From Rhodococcus maanshanensis NBRC 100610 (lineage in GTDB: Bacteria; Actinomycetota; Actinomycetes; Mycobacteriales; Mycobacteriaceae), in NCBI RefSeq assembly GCF_001894865.1, contig NZ_BCXA01000023.1, positions 1 to 33,400 of the forward strand: a stretch of 33,400 nucleotides of DNA, read 5' to 3'. The stretch's first letter is position 1, and each line of letters begins with the position of its first letter. Below are positions 25,327 through 33,400 of the stretch, in pieces. The notes under the pieces are model-generated. The model had not been told where the DNA came from. It did not search any database and saw only the letters and a program-made list of their open reading frames with translations. The position numbers and the translations under genes were made by a program.

Positions 25327-26301
25327 ATGCGATCGGTATGTTCGGTGCCTCGTACAACAGTCGGAGGCAAATTGTTCCGAGCACCGCGCGCCGCGGTCCT
25401 GGCGTGCTCGCTGATCGCGTTGATGTCGTCGTTCGGAACGGTTGCGGCAGATGCCGATCCGCTTCCCGAGAACTTCAGCTACTCCGCGGGCTTCGCGAAC
25501 GAACGGACCAATCCGGGCGGCTCGCTGCCTGGGTCCAACGACTTCGGATGCAAGCCCACCGCAGCCCACCCGCGACCCGTGGTGTTGGTGCACGGAACGG
25601 CAGGCGGAGAGCAGATCACCTGGAGTGCCTACGTCCCGATGCTCAAGAACGCCGGATTCTGCGTGTTCAACCTGACCTACGGCGCCATTCCAGGGCCTTG
25701 GCCGATATCCGCGGTCGGCGCGATGAATCCGATCGAGAGCAGCGCGCAACAACTCGGGGAGTTCGTCGATCGGGTCCTGACTGCGACGGGGGCTTCGACA
25801 GTGGACATCGTGGGTCATTCGCAGGGCACGCTCGTGCCGGAGTACTACGCGAAGGTCCTCGGCGGGCAGTCGACGATCACCAACTACGTGTCCCTGGCTC
25901 CCCTGTGGCTGGGAACGAAAGTGTCCGGCGGCGACGGGCTGCCCCTGCTCTTCGAACGGTTGGGGCTTCCGGACACCGCGTTCCCGATCTGTCAGGCATG
26001 CGGCCAGTTCGTCGCCGGGTCCGAGTTGATCAACAAGGTCAACGCCGACGGCACCCCCTATCTCAAGGGCATCGAGTACACCAACATCGGCACCCGATAC
26101 GACGAACAGGTAGTGCCGTACACCCGGGGAATGGTCCCCGGTCTACCCGGCTACGACGTCACCAACATCGTCATCCAGGACGGCTGCGAACAGGACACGT
26201 CGGATCACTTCGAGCTCACCGGCACCAAGCGGGCGGCCTACATGGTGCTCAATGCCCTCGACCCGACCAATCCGCGTGAGGTGCCGTGCGGACGAGAGTG
26301 A
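25327..26301 (+). CDS. Secreted class 2 lipase / triacylglycerol esterase
   Basis: Alpha/beta-hydrolase with an export signal. The N-terminus RAPRAAVLACSLIALMSSFGTVAADA is a good signal peptide, with likely cleavage after AADA. The oxyanion region is VVLVHGTAGGEQITWSAYVPMLKNAGFCVFNLTYG. The nucleophile elbow is VDIVGHSQGTLVPEYY, and late DGCEQDTSDHFEL supplies the probable His. Several Cys residues could form disulphides outside the cell. This matches bacterial lipase class 2 and predicts hydrolysis of acylglycerols or esters. The start is uncertain: ATG at 25327, or TTG at 25372 with GGAGG 4 nt upstream, which would begin right at the basic part of the signal peptide. The leader (25290-25330) is AT-richer than its surroundings. 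It is not part of the M. tuberculosis order I recall for this locus. Confidence 0.85.
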   Translation: MRSVCSVPRTTVGGKLFRAPRAAVLACSLIALMSSFGTVAADADPLPENFSYSAGFANERTNPGGSLPGSNDFGCKPTAAHPRPVVLVHGTAGGEQITWSAYVPMLKNAGFCVFNLTYGAIPGPWPISAVGAMNPIESSAQQLGEFVDRVLTATGASTVDIVGHSQGTLVPEYYAKVLGGQSTITNYVSLAPLWLGTKVSGGDGLPLLFERLGLPDTAFPICQACGQFVAGSELINKVNADGTPYLKGIEYTNIGTRYDEQVVPYTRGMVPGLPGYDVTNIVIQDGCEQDTSDHFELTGTKRAAYMVLNALDPTNPREVPCGRE

Positions 26302-26325
26302 ATCGCCGCCTGCGACCGTGACCAC

Positions 26326-27159
26326 TCACCGGCCGGACGCCGCCACGAGCTCCTCGAGGTAGCGGGCGACGCCGTCATCGTCGTTGCCTGCCAGGACCCG
26401 GTCGGCGAGCGAGACCACCTCGGGCAGCGCGTTCGACGGGCACAGCGCGGTACCGGCCCACGACAGCATCGGGATGTCGTTGATCCCGTCGCCCACGACC
26501 GCGACCTCGTGCGCCTCGATTCCGTCGGCCGCACACAGCTCCGCGAGGGCACTCGCCTTCGAAACCCCTGACGGGGCCATCTCGACGTAGGGCGCGCCCG
26601 AATGGGTCAGTTCGACGCCGTCCACACCCGCGGCGACGGCGGCGCGGTACAGCTCCGCACTGGACACCTCGGGGTGCCGCACGACGATCTTCACCATCGG
26701 CTCCTCCAGGGCGGGCAGCAGCTCCGAGAGCGACATCTCGTGCGGGTGCCGGTGATGGTCGGCGAACTCGCACAGTGCCGCGTACTCGGGTTCGGCGACG
26801 AAACTCGTCGGGCCGACATTCGCGAACACCACACCCGGCATGAGCGTGCGCACGCGGCCCATCGCCGTCGTCGCCGCGGCCGTCGTGATCGAGGTCGTCG
26901 CGGTGATGACCGGAGTGCCGTCGGCGAGGTCGAGCACGACCGCCCCGTTGGCGCAGATCGCCTTGCCGCGAAAGCCACACTCGAGCGCGAGTTCGTGGAC
27001 GGAATGGCGGGCTCGCGCGGTCGCCCACACGATCTCGATCCCGGCCAGGGCCGCCGCCGACATCGCCGCGGCGGTCCGTCGCGAGATGGATCGGTCCGAC
27101 CGCAGCAGGGTGCCGTCGAGATCAGTGGCGAGGAGTCGAATACCGGTCACTTCCGACAT
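26326..27159 (-). CDS. Cof-type HAD-IIB phosphatase
   Basis: Haloacid dehalogenase superfamily phosphatase, probably acting on small phosphorylated metabolites in the cytosol. Motif I is LLATDLDGTLLRSD (nucleophile Asp13, Asp15). Motif II is WATARAR. The C2B cap covers about 80-190. Motif III has Lys in VSKASALAELC, and motif IV is VAVVGDGINDIPMLSWAG. The 277-residue length is normal for Cof/YbiV-like enzymes. The ATG at 27159 is the natural start. It converges with the lipase gene (24-bp gap) and lies 55 bp after the VOC gene, separated by a hairpin. Substrate cannot be predicted. Confidence 0.88.
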   Translation of the reverse strand: MSEVTGIRLLATDLDGTLLRSDRSISRRTAAAMSAAALAGIEIVWATARARHSVHELALECGFRGKAICANGAVVLDLADGTPVITATTSITTAAATTAMGRVRTLMPGVVFANVGPTSFVAEPEYAALCEFADHHRHPHEMSLSELLPALEEPMVKIVVRHPEVSSAELYRAAVAAGVDGVELTHSGAPYVEMAPSGVSKASALAELCAADGIEAHEVAVVGDGINDIPMLSWAGTALCPSNALPEVVSLADRVLAGNDDDGVARYLEELVAASGR

Positions 27160-27179
27160 GATGCCAGCCGTGTCCGCGC

Positions 27180-27210
27180 GGCGCGGCCCGCCATCCGGGC
27201 GGACCGCGCC
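27180..27210 (-). terminator. GC-rich hairpin after the VOC gene
   Basis: GGCGCGG (27180-27186) pairs with CCGCGCC (27204-27210), and CCGCC (27188-27192) with GGCGG (27198-27202), with one C/A mismatch and a 5-nt loop. It lies between the VOC gene stop and the HAD gene start, both on the minus strand. There is no T-tract, so termination is probable rather than certain, and the HAD gene may depend partly on readthrough. Confidence 0.5.
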
Positions 27211-27214
27211 TCGC

Positions 27215-27973
27215 TCAGTCCTGCGGGCGGAAGACCGCGAACGCGCCGCCCTGCGGGTCCGTCAGGACCGCGAACCGGCCGGTCTCGGGGATGTCGGTGC
27301 CCGGCACGTGCACGGCCCCGCCCAGACCCGTCGCCTCCTCGACCGCGGCGTCGACGTCGTCCACGCCGAAGTACAGCGCCCAGTGCGGCGGAATGCCCTC
27401 AGGGAAGTCCTCGCCCATCGCCATCATGCCGCCGAAATCCGTGCCGCCCTGACCCCACTGGGTGTATCCGTCGCCCGGCGTGACCGTCCAGCCGAACACG
27501 GTGCGGTAGAACTCGATCGCCCCCGCGGTGTCGCGGGTGCGCAGCTCGATCCAACACAGCGCCCCGGTCTCGTTCAGCCGGGCCGCGCCGTGGAACTTGC
27601 GGCCCTGCCAGATCGAGATGACCGCACCCGCCGGGTCGGCGAGCACCGCGAATCTGCCCAGATCGAACACGTCCATCGGCTCGGCGATCACCGAACCCCC
27701 TGCCGCCGTGGCCGCCCGCGCGGTCGCATCCACGTCGGCCACCGCGATCGAGGCCGTCCACGCGACGGGCTGACCCTCCTGGTAGAGCGGGCTGGCCGCG
27801 GCCACCGGGTCCTGCTCGAGCAGCATCATCGTGTAACCACCGGCCTCCGGATTCGGATCCGTTTCCGGCTTCCACCCGAGCAGCGCGCCGTAGAACTCTC
27901 CTGCCGCCGCGACATCGGTCGTGCCGAGCTCGGCCCAGCACGGGGTCCCCAGCGTCGGTTCGGTGATCTTCAT
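27215..27973 (-). CDS. Two-domain VOC (glyoxalase-like) protein
   Basis: A 252-residue protein made of two tandem vicinal-oxygen-chelate modules. The first starts GTPCWAELGTTDVAAAGEFYGALLGW (about 9-34), the second GALCWIELRTRDTAGAIEFYRTVFGW (about 130-155). Each ends with a GRFAVLxDPxGA-type strand (GRFAVLADPAGAVISIWQ, GRFAVLTDPQGGAFAVFRP). This resembles the mycobacterial Rv0577/Rv0911 group; no reaction is established from sequence. The ATG at 27973 is preceded by GAGGGG about 9 nt away. A longer start at 28021 lacks a site and is not supported. Probably a stand-alone or two-gene unit with the HAD gene. Confidence 0.87.
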   Translation of the reverse strand: MKITEPTLGTPCWAELGTTDVAAAGEFYGALLGWKPETDPNPEAGGYTMMLLEQDPVAAASPLYQEGQPVAWTASIAVADVDATARAATAAGGSVIAEPMDVFDLGRFAVLADPAGAVISIWQGRKFHGAARLNETGALCWIELRTRDTAGAIEFYRTVFGWTVTPGDGYTQWGQGGTDFGGMMAMGEDFPEGIPPHWALYFGVDDVDAAVEEATGLGGAVHVPGTDIPETGRFAVLTDPQGGAFAVFRPQD

Positions 27974-28056
27974 GATGTGCCCCTCACTGCGATGGTTGGG
28001 TACGCGATTCGATCGCCCCAACCGTAACGCCGGCCACCGACACCAATTCGGCGGAA

Positions 28057-28097
28057 CACAACGGCCCGCACCCCTGGTCGGGGTGCGGGCCGTTGTG
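28057..28097 (-). terminator. Strong 18-bp hairpin terminator of aroG
   Basis: Positions 28057-28074 pair perfectly with 28080-28097 around a TGGTC loop. The stem includes ACAACGGCCCGCACCCC against GGGGTGCGGGCCGTTGT. On the minus strand it begins 15 bp after the aroG stop. Only TT follows it, so it is a U-poor but very stable terminator. Confidence 0.85.
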
Positions 28098-28111
28098 CGG
28101 AATCGGACGGC

Positions 28112-29548
<1,437 letters not shown>

Positions 29549-30040
29549 TCAGCGAATCGTGAGCGAAGCGCGGATCGCCTCGTACTTGACCAGGTTGTGC
29601 CTGGCGTCGGCCAGCGCATCGTGCGCATCGGCGGGAGCCGACGGCAGCGCGGGCGATCCGCTGTCCTCCCAGTACTGACGCAACTCGCGGGTGAACCGCG
29701 GCAGCGAGCGCGGCAGCGCCGTCATGTCCCCCCACAACTGGCAGAGCGCGACGTGGTCATATGCCGCGATCCAGGCCCACAGCTCCGGCGTGACGCCGGG
29801 GCGCGGAACCAGGAACTTCAGCAGGTCGTCGCGGATCTGGGCGCGCGAGCGCCACAGCGGCGAGGACGGCTGCGGCAGCTTAGGCAGGACGTTGGCCCGC
29901 ACCCACTTGCCCGCCTTTGTGGGGTCGAACTCGGTGGAGACGGCGTAGAACTCTCTGCCGTCCTCGGCGGCCACGCCGATCGAAACCAGGTCGATTGTGC
30001 GACCATCCTCGATGAACTCGCAGTCGTAGAAGTAGCGCAC
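29549..30040 (-). CDS. Rv2179c-like 3'-5' exoribonuclease (DEDDh)
   Basis: A 163-residue RNase-T-like exonuclease. The N-terminal YFYDCEFIEDGRTIDLVSIGVA supplies the first acidic pair (Asp6, Glu8). AYDHVALCQLWG supplies the middle Asp. The C-terminal DAHDALADARHNLVKY carries the His and last Asp of the DEDDh set. This matches Rv2179c, a structurally characterised exoribonuclease family that degrades RNA 3' overhangs. The GTG at 30040 is 6 nt after TAGTCT, again a leaderless-type start. It lies upstream of aroG and divergent from the GT87 gene with 63 bp between. Confidence 0.9.
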   Translation of the reverse strand: MRYFYDCEFIEDGRTIDLVSIGVAAEDGREFYAVSTEFDPTKAGKWVRANVLPKLPQPSSPLWRSRAQIRDDLLKFLVPRPGVTPELWAWIAAYDHVALCQLWGDMTALPRSLPRFTRELRQYWEDSGSPALPSAPADAHDALADARHNLVKYEAIRASLTIR

Positions 30041-30046
30041 CCGGGC

Positions 30047-30052
30047 AGACTA
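30047..30052 (-). promoter_or_regulatory. -10 element of a probable leaderless promoter for the exoribonuclease gene
   Basis: Minus-strand TAGTCT fits TANNNT and is separated from the GTG at 30040 by exactly 6 nt (GCCCGG), the same spacing as at aroG and at the MTHFR-like gene. Confidence 0.45.
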
Positions 30053-30103
30053 TGCCGCCCGGCACTTCCCCACGACCACCGCCCCCGACCCGAAGGACGA
30101 TTG

Positions 30104-31453
30104 GTGCCTGGCCAGGATCAGACCGCTCCCCGCGAGCACGTGAGCACCGACACAACGGCAGCCGAAGCGGCGACAGCCGCCGATCGAGAGCCGGATGGTT
30201 CGGCGGCCCGAATCCGTCGCGTCGTCGGCGGGCCCGCGGCCCGCGTCGGCATCCTGATCGCCGCGGCCATCGGCGTGATCTACAACCTCGTCGGGTTCCC
30301 CGGCCTGCGGCACGTCGGCAGCTACTACCGGATCGACCTCGACGTGTACCGCATCGGCGGCACCGCGCTGGCGAACGGCGTCGCGCTCTACGGTCAGATG
30401 CCGCCGACCGCCCTCGGCAAGTCGCTCCCGTTCACCTATCCCCCGCTCGCCGCGATCGTGTTCAGTCCGATGTCCGCGATCAGCCTCGCGGAGGCCAGCA
30501 CCGCCCTGACCGCGCTCTCGCTGGTGCTGCTCTTCGCGACCGCGGTCGTGACCCTCACCTCCATCGGGGTGCTGCCGGAGCGCACCCTGCTGTGGACGGC
30601 CGGGGCTGCGTTCGCCGGTGCGATGGCGCTGGAGCCGGTGTACTCCACCCTCGACTACGGCCAGATCAACATCGTGCTGATGGCCCTGGTCGCCGCCGAC
30701 TGCCTGCTCAAGAAGACGCCGTGGCCGCGCGGCGCGCTGGTCGGTCTCGTCGCCGCGGTCAAGCTGACGCCCGCGGTGTTCGTGCTCTACTTCCTGCTGC
30801 GCAAGGACTTCCGGGCCACCGCGGTCACCGCGGTGAGTTTCCTCGCAGGCACGGCCGTCGGCTTCGCGGTCTCGTTCACCGATTCCAAGCAGTACTGGAC
30901 CGACACCCTCATCGACTCCAACCGGATCGGCAGGCCCGCCTACCCCGCGAACCAGTCGATCACCGGCATGCTCGCCCGCCTCGGCCTCGACCCCTCGCTG
31001 CGCACCCCGCTGTGGATCCTGGCGAGCGCGGTGGTTCTGATCGTCACGGTCCTGGCCGCACGTCGGGCGCTGGCCGCGGGCATCCCTGCGCTCGCGCTCA
31101 CCATGACCGCGCTGTTCGGACTCCTGGTCTCCCCGGTGTCGTGGTCACACCACTGGGTCTGGGTGGTCCCGACGTTGCTGATCCTGGGGCACCTCGCCTA
31201 CACGCGGCGCAGCCTCGGCTTGGCGGTGTGGGTCGCAGGTGGTGTGGCTCTGTTCGTGGTGGCCCCGCACTGGCGGCTGGCGCCCGGCCGAACCAGTGGC
31301 CTCGGCTGGCCGCTGTGGGATCAGTTCCTTGCCTCGTCGTACGTGTGGTGGGGCCTGGCGACCTTGGTGCTGGTCGCCACGGTCGGCGTCACGGGCAGGG
31401 CGAGGCGGATCGCCGCGGACGAGCGGTCGAGGGTGCCCGCCCCTGCCGCCTAG
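30104..31453 (+). CDS. GT87 alpha-(1->2)-mannosyltransferase (Rv2181-like)
   Basis: Polytopic GT-C enzyme expected to add alpha-1,2-mannose branches to lipomannan/lipoarabinomannan from polyprenyl-phosphate-mannose. The membrane part opens with VGILIAAAIGVIYNLVGF, and the first outer loop has GSYYRIDLDVYRIGGTALANG with the catalytic-type Asp. Later signatures are FTYPPLAAIVFSP, EPVYSTLDYGQINIVLMALVAADCLL, GLVAAVKLTPAVFVLYFLLRKDF, NQSITGMLARL and SPVSWSHHWVWVVPTLL, all typical of GT87. The frame is open far upstream through the antisense of the exonuclease gene. The GTG at 30104 is chosen because AAGGA lies 6 nt upstream, giving 449 residues; GTG at 30140 is an alternative. It converges with the acyltransferase gene across a hairpin. 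Confidence 0.9.
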   Translation: MPGQDQTAPREHVSTDTTAAEAATAADREPDGSAARIRRVVGGPAARVGILIAAAIGVIYNLVGFPGLRHVGSYYRIDLDVYRIGGTALANGVALYGQMPPTALGKSLPFTYPPLAAIVFSPMSAISLAEASTALTALSLVLLFATAVVTLTSIGVLPERTLLWTAGAAFAGAMALEPVYSTLDYGQINIVLMALVAADCLLKKTPWPRGALVGLVAAVKLTPAVFVLYFLLRKDFRATAVTAVSFLAGTAVGFAVSFTDSKQYWTDTLIDSNRIGRPAYPANQSITGMLARLGLDPSLRTPLWILASAVVLIVTVLAARRALAAGIPALALTMTALFGLLVSPVSWSHHWVWVVPTLLILGHLAYTRRSLGLAVWVAGGVALFVVAPHWRLAPGRTSGLGWPLWDQFLASSYVWWGLATLVLVATVGVTGRARRIAADERSRVPAPAA

Positions 31454-31460
31454 GGCGCGC

Positions 31461-31490
31461 CTCTCAAATCCATCCGGAGGGATTTGGGAG
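31461..31490. terminator. Bidirectional hairpin between the GT87 and acyltransferase genes
   Basis: CTCTCAAATCC (31461-31471) pairs with GGATTTGGGAG (31480-31490) with one T-G wobble and an 8-nt loop. The two genes converge here with a 44-bp gap, so it can serve both. No T-tract is present. Confidence 0.65.
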
Positions 31491-31497
31491 ACGTGGC

Positions 31498-32265
31498 CTA
31501 GCTGGCCCGGGTGTCCGGGATCCGGTCGGCGACGGGCGCCTGCGCGGCCGTCGCCGTCTCGGCGGGCTTGTTCTTGAGCGTGGCCGCGTAGATGTCGACG
31601 TACTCCTGACCGGACAGCGCCATCAGCTTGTACATGACCTCGTCGGTGACCGCGCGCTCGACGAAGCGGTTCCCACCCATGCCGTTGAAGCGCGAGAAGT
31701 CGATCGGTTCGCCGATCTTGATGACGATCTTCGCGGGACGCGGGAAGCGCGAGCCGATCGGGTTCAGCTTGTCGGTGCCGATCATCGCGACCGGGATGAC
31801 CGGAACGCCGGACTGCAGCGCCATCCGCGCCATGCCCGTCTTGCCCTTGTACAGCCGGCCGTCCGGGGAGCGGGTGCCCTCGGGGTAGATCCCGAGCAAC
31901 TTGCCGTCGCCGAGCACCTTCATGCCCGCGTTGAGCGCGTCCTGCGCCGCGTCGGCCCCGGTCCGGTCGATCGGCACCTGGCCGACCGCCGAGAAGAACC
32001 ACCGCTGGAATCGGCCCTTGAGGCCGGTACCGGTGAAGTACTCGCTCTTGGCCAGGAAGGTGATCCGGCGCGGCGACTTCAGCGGCAGATAGAACGAGTC
32101 CATCACGGCCTGGTGATTACTGGCGAGGATCGCGGGACCATTGGTCGGAATGTGTTCGGCGCCTTCGATTGTCGGGCGCCCGAGTACCAGCAGGATCGGT
32201 CCGAGAAAGATGTATTTGAACAGCCAGTACCACATGGCGCCCTTCCCGAAGTCATCCGTGCTCAC
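31498..32265 (-). CDS. PlsC-like 1-acylglycerol-3-phosphate acyltransferase (Rv2182c-like)
   Basis: Membrane-associated acyltransferase of the LPLAT family, expected to acylate lysophosphatidic acid at sn-2 in phospholipid synthesis. The catalytic NHxxxD motif is seen in ILASNHQAVMDSFYLPL (block I); FQRWFFSAVGQVPIDR is block II, LLGIYPEGTRSPDGRLYKGKTGMARMAL block III (EGTR), and VPVIPVAMIGT block IV. The N-terminal hydrophobic stretch MWYWLFKYIFLGPILLVLG anchors it. The 255-residue length fits. The C-terminal 25 residues are Ala/Thr-rich and variable. GTG at 32265 is the start. It lies 90 bp downstream of the ROK kinase gene. Confidence 0.92.
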   Translation of the reverse strand: MSTDDFGKGAMWYWLFKYIFLGPILLVLGRPTIEGAEHIPTNGPAILASNHQAVMDSFYLPLKSPRRITFLAKSEYFTGTGLKGRFQRWFFSAVGQVPIDRTGADAAQDALNAGMKVLGDGKLLGIYPEGTRSPDGRLYKGKTGMARMALQSGVPVIPVAMIGTDKLNPIGSRFPRPAKIVIKIGEPIDFSRFNGMGGNRFVERAVTDEVMYKLMALSGQEYVDIYAATLKNKPAETATAAQAPVADRIPDTRAS

Positions 32266-32355
32266 GCTATGTTTCTCGTGTGATGACTGTACTCACGGCC
32301 GATGGATGTGGCCACCGGAGGGGCACCCCGGCCACCGGTACGGTCGCGAGCGGTC

Positions 32356-33336
32356 TCAGGATCCCAGTTCCGTGCGAGCGAGTTCGGCCGCGCCGATCAT
32401 GCCTGCCGCCTCGCCGAGCTGGGTCGGCCTGATCCGGGCCAACGGGCGGTGCCCGGATCCGGTGATGAGCGTGGCGTAGTGATCGCGCGCGTCGTCGAGG
32501 AAGAGCGGAGCCGAACTGGCGACGCCGCCGGCGATCACCACGAGGTCGGGGTCGTAGACATCGCTCACCATCGCGAGCCCGACACCCAACCAGCGCGCGA
32601 ACTCCGCCATCGTCGCCATCGCCACCTTGTCGCCGTCCTGTGCCGCGCCCGCGACTCGGCGACCGGTCAGGCCCCCCGGGTTCCCGGCCACCTCCCGCGC
32701 CAGGATCGTCGACTCGGCGGGATTGGCGGCCAGCAACTCGATCGCGGTGTCCACCAGCGCGGTGCCGCTGCAATAGCGCTCCCAACAGCCGCGTTTGCCG
32801 CAGGCGCAGGGCCGTCCACCGGACATCACCTGCACATGACCGAGTTCGGGTGCCACCCCGTGGCTGCCCCGGTAGAGCGCGCCGCCGAGCAGCAGACCCG
32901 CGCCGATCCCGGTCCCGATCGACATCATCAACACGTTGTGGCCGCCTGCCGCGGCGCCGAACCGGTACTCCGCCCACGCCGCCGCATTGGCGTCGTGCTC
33001 GAGGATGACCGGCATGCCGAGGCGATCGCTGAGGTCGCGCGAGACCGGGGCGTCCACCCACGGCAGGTGCGGCGCGAAACGCACCGTGGACCGGTCAGGG
33101 GTGATGAAGCCCGCCACCGCGAGGCCGACCCCGGCGATCTCGTGCCGCGCGCAGAGCTCCCGAACCGCGCGGTCGAGCCCGTCCTCCAGCGCCTGCGCCG
33201 ACCGCGGGGTCGGTGCCAAGGCCGAGTCCAGCACCTGACCGTCGGCGTCGACCACCGCCGCCCTGATGCTGGTTCCGCCGACGTCGATGCCGATCGTGAG
33301 AGCGGTCCGACCGCCGGTGCGCGTGCCCATGGTCAC
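32356..33336 (-). CDS. ROK-family sugar kinase (glucokinase-like)
   Basis: Cytosolic ATP-dependent sugar kinase, most like actinobacterial glucokinases. The phosphate-1 motif is TIGIDVGGTSIRAAVVD (about 13-29), the catalytic Asp lies in EHDANAAAWAE, and SIGTGIGAGLLLGGALYRGSHGVAPELGHVQV is the ROK signature. It is followed by the zinc motif CACGKRGCWERYCSG. AGGVASSAPLFLDDARDHY lies near the end. The 326-residue size is normal. GTG at 33336 overlaps the stop of the upstream frame (GTGA); ATG at 33330 would shorten it by two residues. Sugar specificity is inferred from family resemblance. Confidence 0.9.
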   Translation of the reverse strand: MTMGTRTGGRTALTIGIDVGGTSIRAAVVDADGQVLDSALAPTPRSAQALEDGLDRAVRELCARHEIAGVGLAVAGFITPDRSTVRFAPHLPWVDAPVSRDLSDRLGMPVILEHDANAAAWAEYRFGAAAGGHNVLMMSIGTGIGAGLLLGGALYRGSHGVAPELGHVQVMSGGRPCACGKRGCWERYCSGTALVDTAIELLAANPAESTILAREVAGNPGGLTGRRVAGAAQDGDKVAMATMAEFARWLGVGLAMVSDVYDPDLVVIAGGVASSAPLFLDDARDHYATLITGSGHRPLARIRPTQLGEAAGMIGAAELARTELGS

Positions 33337-33400
33337 CGATTGTGCTCGACCTGAACCGAGATCGGGACGAACTTCGGGCGAGCACCCTGCGCGTCGGCGC
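33333..33400 (-). CDS. C-terminal end of an unidentified gene (5' part outside the window)
   Basis: A minus-strand frame entering from the right edge ends at TGA 33335-33333 and would encode about 21 residues ending KFVPISVQVEHNR. The stop overlaps the GTG of the ROK kinase gene by 4 bp, the same junction type as in the dcw operon. This supports it as a real upstream operon member. Too short to identify. Confidence 0.45.
   Translation of the reverse strand, partial: ADAQGARPKFVPISVQVEHNR

Noticed and set aside
32311-32339. Direct repeat GGCCACCGG (two copies) in the gap between the ROK kinase and acyltransferase genes
   Set aside because: Short, GC-rich and close together; likely chance or a weak hairpin, with no promoter or operator pattern around it.

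Overview
The window is high-GC actinobacterial DNA, almost fully coding, with GTG/TTG starts and many 4-bp stop/start overlaps. Gene order closely follows the Mycobacterium tuberculosis Rv2154c-Rv2182c segment (ftsW to the PlsC-like acyltransferase), and it carries lipoarabinomannan mannosyltransferases. This points to a mycolic-acid actinobacterium (Mycobacteriales), most like Nocardia or Rhodococcus. Carotenoid genes and a PASTA-bearing PknL set it apart from M. tuberculosis. Family assignments come from reading translated motifs and remembered homologues; no search was run.

Layout. 1-11448 (minus): division and cell-wall (dcw) cluster read mraZ-rsmH-ftsL-like-pbpB-murE-murF-mraY-murD-ftsW. 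Most genes overlap by 4 bp; ftsW is cut by the window edge. 11449-11910: a 462-bp gap with a terminator and two groups of MraZ-box-like GTGGGG motifs. 11911-13003 (minus): DUF3040 membrane protein and a SAV_6107-type HEPN protein. 13004-13176: divergent control region with a perfect actinobacterial LexA/SOS palindrome and a 13-bp inverted repeat. 13177-16158 (plus): GNAT acetyltransferase (Rv2170-like), CrtO-type FAD oxidoreductase, LppM-like lipoprotein. 16216-17181 (minus): MTHFR-like protein (Rv2172c-like). 17232-22641 (plus): polyprenyl synthase idsA2, phytoene desaturase crtI, mannosyltransferase mptA, phytoene synthase crtB. 22657-25232: Rv2175c-like DNA-binding protein, divergent from Ser/Thr kinase pknL. 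25327-27973: secreted lipase, Cof-type HAD phosphatase, two-domain VOC protein. 28112-30040 (minus): class II DAHP synthase aroG and an Rv2179c-like 3'-5' exoribonuclease. 30104-31453 (plus): GT87 mannosyltransferase (Rv2181-like). 31498-33400 (minus): PlsC-like acyltransferase, ROK sugar kinase and the tail of one more gene.

How the genes fit together. The left third makes lipid I precursors and the septal peptidoglycan machine. The middle couples isoprenoid supply (IdsA2) to carotenoids (CrtB, CrtI, perhaps CrtO) and sits next to mannosyltransferases that use polyprenyl-phosphate-mannose for lipomannan/lipoarabinomannan. PknL with extracellular PASTA repeats could sense wall fragments. The most unusual signals are the SOS box between the HEPN and GNAT genes, the duplicated MraZ-box-like arrays, the crt genes wrapped around mptA, and a repeated TANNNT-N6-start pattern that suggests several leaderless mRNAs. 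I see no tRNA, rRNA, CRISPR array, IS element or phage gene.
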